This document shows, piece by piece, positions 57,585 through 64,000 of a DNA stretch of 64,000 nucleotides. The notes under the pieces are model-generated. The model had not been told where the DNA came from, did not search any database, and saw only the letters and a list, made by a program, of their open reading frames with translations. Source of the DNA: Pomphorhynchus laevis (Eukaryota > Acanthocephala > Palaeacanthocephala > Echinorhynchida > Pomphorhynchidae); contig WNNJ02003720.1 of NCBI GenBank assembly GCA_012934845.2, positions 62,001-126,000 of the forward strand, read 5' to 3'. The first letter of the stretch is position 1. Each line of letters opens with the position of its first letter. A program made the translations under genes and the position numbers.

Positions 57585-60227
57585 TCTACTGATTTTAACC
57601 ATGGCGGTATAGTTGCCATTGCTCGTCACCCAATGTCTTTACGTAAAATTAGCGTTAACATCCGTTACACCTCGTTCGAATTACTCATATGCAGATTATC
57701 AACACCTTTCCCTCTGGAACTTGTGATTGTATACCGTCCAGGTTCAGTTGCCCCCTCACGTATCTTCTTTACCGAACTTGCAGATCTTATGTCTCACTGT
57801 TCCTTGTCTTATACTCCTTCTTTTGTTCTCGGGGACTTTAACATTCGTCTTGATCGCCCGGCTGACCCTGACTCTATCACTTTAACTAATCTTTTTTCTG
57901 ATTTTAACTATAAATTACTTTCAACAAGCCCAACTCATATTCTCGGCGGTGCTCTCGACATCATTGCTGTCCCTATCTGCTTCAATGACTATACTTCCTT
58001 GTCAATTACTGATCCCGGTTTGTCCGATCATTTCCTTGTCACTCTTACTCTTACTCGTCCCCATCCTCCGTCTCCGCCTCCACCAATATCCACACCAAGT
58101 CGACCCTGGAAACTTCTCGATATCCCTATTCTCTGCACAGCCTTACTCAATTCTTCACTCTTTTCACTTCCTCTTAACTATCTCTCTCCCGATGATCTCT
58201 ACATTCTGTTTGATTCTGAACTTATGTCTATTATCAATAAACTTATGCCTAGTCGACTCCGACGCTCTCAGCGCTTGCGCCATGCTCCCTGGTTCGATTC
58301 TGACTGTAGTCTTTCTAAGCGTCGACTCCGTCACTCTTTTCGTGTGTATAATCGTTTTCTTAAACGTTCTCCCAACTCACTCACTCAAAATCTCCGTGAT
58401 TCCTACTTTTCTCTACGCCGTTCACATCTTATTCTTATACGTACTAAACGTACTATCTTTTGGCGAAATCAACTCGAGTCATCTTCCAACTCTAAATCTC
58501 ATTGGAAAATCTTAAACTCAATTCTTTCACGATCATCTACTTCTTGTAATATAAATCCTGATGAATTTTCTTCTTATCTACAAACTAAGCTATCTAATTT
58601 ACTTTCCCTACTACCCGTAGCCCCCTTGTACCCACTCTTCTCTTTAGATACTTCCCTCCCAGAACTATTCCACCTTCTTCCCGTTTCGTCTGATGAAGTT
58701 TCTTCGGTTCTGCTGTCATTACCTAATAAAACCTCTCCTTCTGACCCAATTCCAACTCACTTGCTTAAAAATATCTGCTCCTCTATCTCACCCTTCCTAA
58801 CCACATTGTTCAACTCGTCCATCCGTAGCCGTACATTTCCTTCCATCTGGAAATGCGCCACTGTTCGTCCTCTCATCAAAAAGCAATCTCTCGACTCCTC
58901 ACTACCATCTTCGCACCGTCCAATCTCACTTCTCCCAACCCTCTCTAAACTCCTTGAGCGTCTCGTTCTCAAGCAAGTTAATACATATCTCTTTTCCTCT
59001 AACTTGTTTCCTCCCTTCCAAGCCGCTTTTCGCTCTAATCACTCTACTGAAATTGCCTGTCTTAAAGTTTATAATGACTTACTCATCTCGCGCGATCATA
59101 AATTATGTAGTGTCATAGTTTCTCTTGATCTATCGTCTGCTTTTGACATCGTCGATCACTCGATTCTTCTACATCGCCTTCGTCATGATTATGGCTTCTC
59201 TTTACCCACTGTATCATGGTTTTCTTCATATCTGTCAAACCGTACATTTCGCGTATATTCTAACTCTTCTCTCTCCCATCCTTCATCCATCCCGACCGGT
59301 GTTCCACAAGGCTCCGTATTAGGCCCTATGCTTTTCTCTCTTCTTCTCGGTGACTTGTCTTCGATTTCTCATAAATTTAACTTCCATGTTATGCAATATG
59401 CTGATGACATTCTCATCTATGCTCATGCACCTGTTTATCGTATTCACGATCTTAGCGTTTCCGCTTCGGACTGTCTTGTCTCAATTTCCAATTATCTTTC
59501 TTCCCTTCGCCTTTCTCTGAATCCTGATAAATCCAAAATTATGTGGATCCTACCTCGACGCCTCGGCTTCGAACCTCCATCCGTATCATTAAATTCTACA
59601 ATTCTTCCAATCGTTGATAATCTCGTTTTCCTAGGCTTCCATTTCGACAACCGACTTTCACTTAAACCTTTCGTTAGAGATAAAGTACGCTCATCTACAT
59701 TGATACTCCGCAACCTCCGTCAAGTTCGTAGATTGATCGATTTCCCTTCTTGTATGACTCTCATATCTTCTCTTCTTTTCTTAAGACTTGATTACTGTCT
59801 TAGTCTATTTTCCAACTCACCTAAATCCACTCTTCTTCCTTTACAACGCATCATCAACGCTGCCGTTCGAGTTCTCCTCCGTCTTCGTCGTTTTGATCAT
59901 ACATCCCACTATCTTGTTTCTCTTGATTGGCCTACCATTTATTGTCGTGTTCAAATTCGTCTTCTTATCATTGCTTTTCGTCTTATAACTTCTCATACCC
60001 CTTCATTTCTCAACCTTCCTTTTCTCGACAATTCTCGTACTGTGTATTGTGCTCTGCGTTCCCGTAATTCCCTTCTTTTACATGTCCCAATCTACTCTAC
60101 CTCTTTTGGTTTCCGCTCCTTCGTTGTGGCTGCTCCTCTCTTGTGGAATCAACTGCCTATTCATATCCGCCAATCAACATCTATGCCGTACTTCAAACGC
60201 CAAATCCAATTATTTTTCAATAATTAA
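57585..60227 (+). CDS. element X ORF2 (endonuclease end, RT), intact frame
   Basis: About 880 codons without a stop. ILGDFNIRL-type motif here reads VLGDFNIRLDRPADP (~residues 85-100 of X). GLSDHFLVTLTL (~150) follows, then linker HAPWFDSDCSLSKRRLRHSF. The RT has VSLDLSSAFDIVDHSILL (motif A), GVPQGSVLGPMLFSLLLGDL (motif B, split at GPML), MQYADDILIYA (motif C) and LRLSLNPDKSKIMW. The C-terminus has LLWNQLPIHIRQS and ends FKRQIQLFFNN at 60227. The endonuclease N-terminus is absent (5' truncation), so the copy cannot be autonomous. No start of its own: it is read in frame from E2. Confidence 0.85.
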   Translation, partial: STDFNHGGIVAIARHPMSLRKISVNIRYTSFELLICRLSTPFPLELVIVYRPGSVAPSRIFFTELADLMSHCSLSYTPSFVLGDFNIRLDRPADPDSITLTNLFSDFNYKLLSTSPTHILGGALDIIAVPICFNDYTSLSITDPGLSDHFLVTLTLTRPHPPSPPPPISTPSRPWKLLDIPILCTALLNSSLFSLPLNYLSPDDLYILFDSELMSIINKLMPSRLRRSQRLRHAPWFDSDCSLSKRRLRHSFRVYNRFLKRSPNSLTQNLRDSYFSLRRSHLILIRTKRTIFWRNQLESSSNSKSHWKILNSILSRSSTSCNINPDEFSSYLQTKLSNLLSLLPVAPLYPLFSLDTSLPELFHLLPVSSDEVSSVLLSLPNKTSPSDPIPTHLLKNICSSISPFLTTLFNSSIRSRTFPSIWKCATVRPLIKKQSLDSSLPSSHRPISLLPTLSKLLERLVLKQVNTYLFSSNLFPPFQAAFRSNHSTEIACLKVYNDLLISRDHKLCSVIVSLDLSSAFDIVDHSILLHRLRHDYGFSLPTVSWFSSYLSNRTFRVYSNSSLSHPSSIPTGVPQGSVLGPMLFSLLLGDLSSISHKFNFHVMQYADDILIYAHAPVYRIHDLSVSASDCLVSISNYLSSLRLSLNPDKSKIMWILPRRLGFEPPSVSLNSTILPIVDNLVFLGFHFDNRLSLKPFVRDKVRSSTLILRNLRQVRRLIDFPSCMTLISSLLFLRLDYCLSLFSNSPKSTLLPLQRIINAAVRVLLRLRRFDHTSHYLVSLDWPTIYCRVQIRLLIIAFRLITSHTPSFLNLPFLDNSRTVYCALRSRNSLLLHVPIYSTSFGFRSFVVAAPLLWNQLPIHIRQSTSMPYFKRQIQLFFNN

Positions 60228-60347
60228 CTAATAACCTGTGATCTTTGATGTTCTTTTTTTGTTTGTTAGTGGTCATGTAAGCGTACATTTTGCACGCATT
60301 TGCCACGTTAAATAAATTATTGTATTTTTATTATTATTGTGTTAGCC
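57585..60347 (+). mobile_element. L2-like element X, 5'-truncated, inserted in E2
   Basis: Begins inside the AP endonuclease (FNHGGIVAIARHPMSLRKIS) and ends with ACGTTAAATAAATTATTG and an ATT-rich tail. E2 reads up to ...FVSHT and resumes at FRILFSALFRPHIEF, with at most ACA shared at the junctions. No longer target duplication is visible. Its 880-codon frame is unbroken, so insertion was recent relative to the other copies. Confidence 0.85.
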
Positions 60348-60350
60348 ACA

Positions 60351-60842
60351 TGTTTTAGAATTCTATTTAGTGCACTTTTTAGACCACATATTGAGTTCGC
60401 GATACAAGCCAATTTTCCAACGTCCAAAAAAGAGTTGAATGACTTAGAAAATATTCTTCGTTGTGGCAGCAAACTGTGTTCGAGTTGTTCTCATATGAGT
60501 TATCGCGACAGACTCAAAACTCTGAGTATGATGACTGTACATCAAAGACTGTACATCATAGATATGTTAGTAATGTGGCATATCGCCAACGGTTCGGATG
60601 TATATCCTATCCATTAGGTGGTTATCAACGACAAACGATGCTACAGAGATCATCCCCTGTTGTTGAGGATATCGTCCGATAGTCGCAGTTCACGGTTGGA
60701 TTGGTTGTCTCATCGTTTTGTAAATGCTTGGAATCGACTACCGTCGGAAATCGTGATGGCCACAGACGTTAAGACATTCAAGACCGCTCTCATAAATTGG
60801 ACGATTAACGGCGTGAATAATGAAGATTACCCCTTTTATTGA
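60351..60842 (+). pseudogene. CR1 ORF2 C-terminus (E2, after X)
   Basis: FRILFSALFRPHIEFAIQA and LNDLENILRC continue the RT thumb broken at 57584. A further frame (60618-60842) reads SRLDWLSHRFVNAWNRLPSE and MATDVKTFKTALINW, the classic CR1 C-terminal block F-x-x-R-x-x-x-x-WN-x-LP. The stop is near 60842, followed by a short 3' UTR. Confidence 0.75.
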
Positions 60843-60944
60843 TATTTTTATGTTGATTTTGGTGTATGTAATGATGTTTTCTTGTGATCGAGCGAAACGG
60901 CTTTATAGCCAATGCTTGCTTGTAATAATAATTCCCAGAACTTG

Positions 60945-61551
60945 TGTTTGAATTCATAGTTCGACTCCGCAATTCGGATGTGCAGCGGATGGAAAGCCTT
61001 GGAAATTTATGGATTAAGAACTTCTACTTATTCAGGATGCTAATTTTCTCACTAGGTTTCTTTTCACGCATTCTTCAGTTTTCGATCTTATCTTTTCATG
61101 GACGATTAACGACATCTATAACATGTGTTATGAAGCTCCAATCGGTGTCAATGATCACCGAGTTATAAGGTTTGGTATTAATATACAAGGTGGTCGAATA
61201 ATCAGCTACGCTGAGCCTGCATTATCAAAGCGCATGTGACATCGTGTGAACGAATCACATCTTTTAGAATATGCATCATCAGTAACTTTTAAAAATTCTA
61301 GTTCTGATATTAATGAACGTTGGAAGTCAATTCGAGAATGTCTAATAATGATATCAGATCACTTCGCTCTAAGGAAAAAATATTAAAAAAAAGATTTATT
61401 TTAACGTGGCAAATGCGTGCCAGCGCACGTCCAAACGAACTAAACCAACATGGTTTGACGATCAATTGAAGACACTCATAAAACCGTAATGCATTATACA
61501 GACAATATCGTTTAAATCCGTTATTTCGATCGGCATACAGTGCATGTCGTT
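60945..61551 (+). pseudogene. CR1 endonuclease end and linker (E1, continued)
   Basis: See E1. The frame at about 60960-61195 holds LTRFLFTHSSVFDLIFS and APIGVNDHRV. The next holds ALSKRMWHRVNESHLLEYAS and NERWKSIRECL, and after the short X-family insertion RNALYRQYRLNPLFRSAY. Confidence 0.65.
61373..61425 (-). mobile_element. solo 3' tail of an L2-like (X family) element
   Basis: The reverse complement reads GCACGCATTTGCCACGTTAA then AATAAATC and a T/A tail. It matches the last ~45 bp of the copies at 49.64-49.69 and 60.28-60.32 kb, inserted in E1. Such a short piece is an extreme 5' truncation, or the end of a SINE sharing the LINE tail. Confidence 0.75.
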
Positions 61552-61601
61552 AAAAAAAGTATTGGTTATTAAAGTTCTTACATTTGAGATAAATAACATA
61601 C

Positions 61602-61633
61602 AATTACAGTTCCAGATTACAGTTGCAGATTAC
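61602..61633. repeat. 13-bp tandem repeat in CR1 5' UTR (E3)
   Basis: ATTACAGTTCCAG, ATTACAGTTGCAG, ATTACAG, directly after the AAATAACATACAA box, at the same place where E2 has its unrelated 14-bp array. Confidence 0.85.
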
Positions 61634-61831
61634 AGAAAAATTTGGTTTCTCATGAACATACAATTATAATTTGAGCTTATAATTCCGAATTGGGCGATTA
61701 GAAATTGATAGATTCGCTTGATTGATGTTAGGACTCGAGCAATCCTAGAAAATATTTTCGTTTCTTATAAACATACAAGTTTCAAATTCTAAGCTGCTAA
61801 CAAATAACTATTTACACATACAAATTTCACA

Positions 61832-63028
61832 ATGAAGAAAGCAAATTCGAAGAGAGCGTCAAACACTATACATATCACGCAACATCGTAATGCGTATAAG
61901 CGGCTAGAGGTCGAATGCTGCAATAAAGGCTGTGAAGTGTGGTCTATTGTCGACATTCCTTTAAATACCGAGTCGTCACTCAAGAGCAAGGACTTTTATT
62001 GCGGCTTTTGTTCTGCTACAATGATTTCGGCCCTCCAAATGAAACTAGTGCAAGATATGGTTTGTGATGTGAATTGTTGTGATATATCGTTACCTATCAA
62101 CTTAAATGACGTTCGTGTCTCTCAAGACAGCACGGACCATCAAACTTCGATAAACACTTGTACCGTTAATCCTGTCGTTAAGCTGCCATTAGATGACAGT
62201 TCAACTCCTGACCTATGTGAACCGAGGATTGAATTACCTTCACTGTCATCTACGCATCAGCACGATAATACTTCAAATGTCGAACTTCAAATGCTGTCAT
62301 CCTTTCAGGACAAAGAAAAATCGGTCATTCATGTTGAACAAACTACACCAGCTGTAAACAAAGGAAGGGTATGGCGCAACACTCTATTGCAACCTACACG
62401 AAACGCTGGATCGACATACCATCAATTGGGTGAAATCAGAGGTAGCGATTCGAGTGGGGCCATCGATAGAAAACAGAAGGCCAAAAATAAGAATAAATCA
62501 GGAAATTATTTACCTTCAAATGGTCAGAGCATTTCTTTGGACAACGCTCCTTCTACAAACTACCGTTCGCATCCAGATAGGTCTTGCAATATCTTATTTA
62601 GTGGTATCGCTGAATCAAAGGCCAGTAACTCACAAACACGTATGAATGATGATGTGTCCAGCCTCCGTACTGTGTTCTGTCAGTTACTCTTAGAAGGTGA
62701 TGAGAAGCTAGCTTCTACTCTGAAGGTTACAAAGTTGTTTCGACTTGGAAAAAAGGTGGTAGAGAAACCAAGATTGTTGAAAGTTGTATTATCTTCCGCA
62801 AAACATGCAGACCTTTTGCTCAAACGTGGTTTTCGACTTAAAGATTATCCACATCGTATTCTTAAGGATCTGAGTCTCGAAGATCGTTTAAAGTTGAAAG
62901 AAGCAAAAACAGTATTACGAAACCGGCTATCTGAAGGTGAAACGAACTTATGCATACGAAATTTTCAGGTTGTCAGGTGGCACCCAGTAGTTCGTTGGAA
63001 TCCCATAACGATCAACAGCGTCACTTAG
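61832..63028 (+). CDS. CR1 ORF1 protein (E3), half-PHD zinc protein
   Basis: 398 codons, intact. The N-terminus is basic (MKKANSKRASN). Residues ~29-70 hold ECCNKGCEVW...DFYCGFC, the (F/Y)CGFC half-PHD motif shared by all four CR1 copies here. Residues ~75-225 are low-complexity Ser/Thr/Asn/Lys-rich. The C-terminal domain (~250-395) has RSCNILFSGIAESKASNSQT, KVTKLFRLGKK, KPRLLKVVLSSAKHADLLL, then LKEAKTVLRNRLSEGE and LCIRNFQVVR. The latter is an RRM-like nucleic-acid-binding end by analogy with other LINE ORF1 proteins. The Met at 61832 follows the 5' UTR directly and aligns with the E2 start. The last 79 bp overlap ORF2. Confidence 0.85.
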   Translation: MKKANSKRASNTIHITQHRNAYKRLEVECCNKGCEVWSIVDIPLNTESSLKSKDFYCGFCSATMISALQMKLVQDMVCDVNCCDISLPINLNDVRVSQDSTDHQTSINTCTVNPVVKLPLDDSSTPDLCEPRIELPSLSSTHQHDNTSNVELQMLSSFQDKEKSVIHVEQTTPAVNKGRVWRNTLLQPTRNAGSTYHQLGEIRGSDSSGAIDRKQKAKNKNKSGNYLPSNGQSISLDNAPSTNYRSHPDRSCNILFSGIAESKASNSQTRMNDDVSSLRTVFCQLLLEGDEKLASTLKVTKLFRLGKKVVEKPRLLKVVLSSAKHADLLLKRGFRLKDYPHRILKDLSLEDRLKLKEAKTVLRNRLSEGETNLCIRNFQVVRWHPVVRWNPITINSVT

Positions 63029-64000
63029 CAGTATCCAGTTTGAATTTTGCTAGTTCGTCTGGAAAAGGTAGTTTCAACAGTCATTCATCGCAACTCTTCA
63101 ATAGTGTTAGTTTCAATTCTGATCTGGGACACTTAGTTTCATTCAACAAATTATTCACCGTTCCTAGTAATCCCTTACCACAACCCACACGCTATTTATC
63201 GATTGGGTATTCTAATCTTCGTAGTTTGCCTGCTCAAATAGTGGAGTTGAAGTATCACATGCTTTCTCATTCGTATGACATTTTCTGCGTTGCTGAGTCC
63301 TGGTTGCATCAATATATTGTCGATACCACTGTGAACATTCCTGGTTTTCGCCTTATACGAAGCGACAGGATATCAGGTAGGCGAGGTGGCGGTGTCGCCG
63401 CGTATGTCAGAGAAAATTTCCTCGTATCTGAGGTGTTGAATATTTGTGACCCTTGTGGGTCTTTTGAGACTCTATGCTTCCGTATTGATCACTCAGCGAC
63501 CAGTATGAACTTTTGCGTCGTGTATCGATCTCCGTCAGTAATTGCAGACACTGATCAACTAAAACTTATTTTACAATCGGTATGTTTCTCCCCTCACTTT
63601 ATTCTTTTGGGCGATTTTAATCTTCCACGATCTAGATGGTCAGACTATGTCTTTTCTGATGGTAGTTCCACGGAAAGGGAAATATCTGAGTTCCTTGCTG
63701 AGGAACTCATGCTGATTCAGCATGTACAAGAACCAACTTGCTTAACTTCAAGATCGGATTCGGTACTTGATCTGGTGTTTTCCAGATATGTAGGAGACAT
63801 AATCAAAGTTGATCATCTCCCTCCTTTAGGAAGTAGTGACCACTGCTTGCTCTCCTTGACGGCTGTCCCTTATTCCAGATTCTGTCCACCTTGTTCAAAA
63901 ACTTACAAACGTCATTGGTCGAAAGTGAGAAGAGATGTTTTGAGAGTTTACAACCAATTCCCGTGTACTTTTATGAACACGGACAAGTTATCATTGAATA
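62950..64000 (+). CDS. CR1 ORF2 (E3), AP endonuclease part, open to window edge
   Basis: An ATG at 62950 lies inside ORF1 in the -1 frame, and from it the frame is open through 64000 (350 codons). After a Ser/Asn-rich leader come YLSIGYSNLRSLPAQ (~residue 83), FCVAESWLHQ (catalytic Glu), RISGRRGGGVAAYV, NFCVVYRSPS, FILLGDFNLPRSRW (GDFN) and LGSSDHCLLSL (SDH catalytic His). It ends in the linker (KTYKRHWSK). RT should follow beyond the edge. The overlapping start suggests reinitiation or a -1 shift for translation. All endonuclease residues are present, so this copy may be active. Confidence 0.85.
   Translation, partial: MHTKFSGCQVAPSSSLESHNDQQRHLAVSSLNFASSSGKGSFNSHSSQLFNSVSFNSDLGHLVSFNKLFTVPSNPLPQPTRYLSIGYSNLRSLPAQIVELKYHMLSHSYDIFCVAESWLHQYIVDTTVNIPGFRLIRSDRISGRRGGGVAAYVRENFLVSEVLNICDPCGSFETLCFRIDHSATSMNFCVVYRSPSVIADTDQLKLILQSVCFSPHFILLGDFNLPRSRWSDYVFSDGSSTEREISEFLAEELMLIQHVQEPTCLTSRSDSVLDLVFSRYVGDIIKVDHLPPLGSSDHCLLSLTAVPYSRFCPPCSKTYKRHWSKVRRDVLRVYNQFPCTFMNTDKLSLN

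Larger units (their letters stand above)
53705..60940 (+). mobile_element. CR1 element E2, full length, split by element X
   Basis: The 5' UTR starts near 53705 with AATAAATAACATACAA, six 14-bp tandem repeats (53737-53820) and a second box at 54008-54020. ORF1 runs from ATG 54041. ORF2 starts in the 55.25-kb region and runs through endonuclease, linker and RT to 57584, then resumes at 60351 after X. The 3' end is GTAATAATAATT near 60937. The element has several interruptions of its own besides X. Confidence 0.75.
51900..61551 (+). mobile_element. CR1 element E1, host of two later insertions
   Basis: E1 survives as 51.9-53.70 kb (ORF1 and the front of the endonuclease, up to VGDFNIS), then 60.95-61.37 and 61.42-61.55 kb. 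The later part is the endonuclease end with QFGCAADGKPWKFMD, ELLLIQDANFLTRF and APIGVNDHRVIRF, then the linker with EPALSKRMWHR and RNALYRQYRLNPLFRSAYSA. The two parts join in domain order, so E2 (about 53.71-60.94 kb) must have landed in the endonuclease of E1. E3 cuts it again at about 61.55 kb. Its own frames are broken. Confidence 0.7.
61552..64000 (+). mobile_element. CR1 element E3, apparently intact, runs off window
   Basis: The 5' UTR from about 61552 holds the AAATAACATACAA box (61590-61602), a 13-bp tandem repeat (61602-61633) and further AACATACAA words near 61663 and 61776. ORF1 and ORF2 are open and overlapping. It sits in the linker region of E1. No defect is visible up to the window edge. 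Confidence 0.85.

Noticed and set aside
53705-60940. Clean target-site duplications for E2, E3 and X
   Set aside because: I compared flanks at the junctions and saw none beyond about 3 bp, so none are reported. CR1/L2-type LINEs often lack them.

Overview
This window looks like repeat-packed, AT-rich nuclear DNA of an invertebrate metazoan. I find no complete host gene. Nearly everything recognisable is a retroelement or a palindromic or tandem repeat. A flatworm-like genome is possible, because a tRNA-headed SINE-like unit at 21.25-21.55 kb ends in a hammerhead-like motif, as schistosome satellites do, but the sequence alone does not fix the taxon.

Layout. 0-1.1 kb: 3' half of an I/R1-like LINE. 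1.4-2.4 kb: C-terminal part of a LINE-type element whose ending resembles a restriction-like endonuclease (RLE). 3.3-4.9 kb and 8.0-9.7 kb: clusters of palindromes, TA microsatellites and short repeat families (here Q, R, P) carrying hammerhead-ribozyme core sequences. 9.7-10.5 kb: a GIY-YIG-like remnant and a large palindrome. 14-15, 26-29, 34-35.6 and 37.1-37.7 kb: copies of one Penelope-like family whose GIY-YIG domain lies N-terminal to the reverse transcriptase (Naiad-like). 16-20.4 kb: a minus-strand I/R1-like LINE with a zinc-knuckle ORF1. 20.7-23.3 kb and 43.3-43.9 kb: Penelope-like elements with the usual C-terminal GIY-YIG. 37.7-39.2 and 45.2-45.6 kb: more RLE-type element. 39.2-42.7 kb: minus-strand CR1. 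44.0-44.9 kb: an open 290-codon frame with a 91-residue tandem duplication. 46.4-51.3 kb: CR1 scrap, an L2-like element and an I/R1-like LINE. 51.9-64 kb: nested CR1 elements E1, E2 and E3, with an L2-like element X inside E2.

How the parts relate. The right end is a nest. CR1 copy E1 (51.9-53.7, 60.95-61.55 kb) is split by full-length CR1 copy E2 (53.7-60.9 kb). E2 is itself split by X (57.585-60.347 kb). E1 is split again by E3, which looks intact and runs off the window. E1 also holds a roughly 50-bp X-family tail at 61.37 kb.

The most unusual signal is a small RNA-like motif found nine times in four repeat groups (P, Q, R, S). It contains all three core strands and all three helices of a hammerhead ribozyme, but the CUGANGA strand sits in the apical loop of helix III. 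The strand order is therefore the reverse of every hammerhead type I know. The helices change sequence between groups while staying complementary. An ordinary hammerhead of the dimer-requiring kind reported for Penelope-like elements is present as a head-to-head palindrome at 3.29-3.52 kb.
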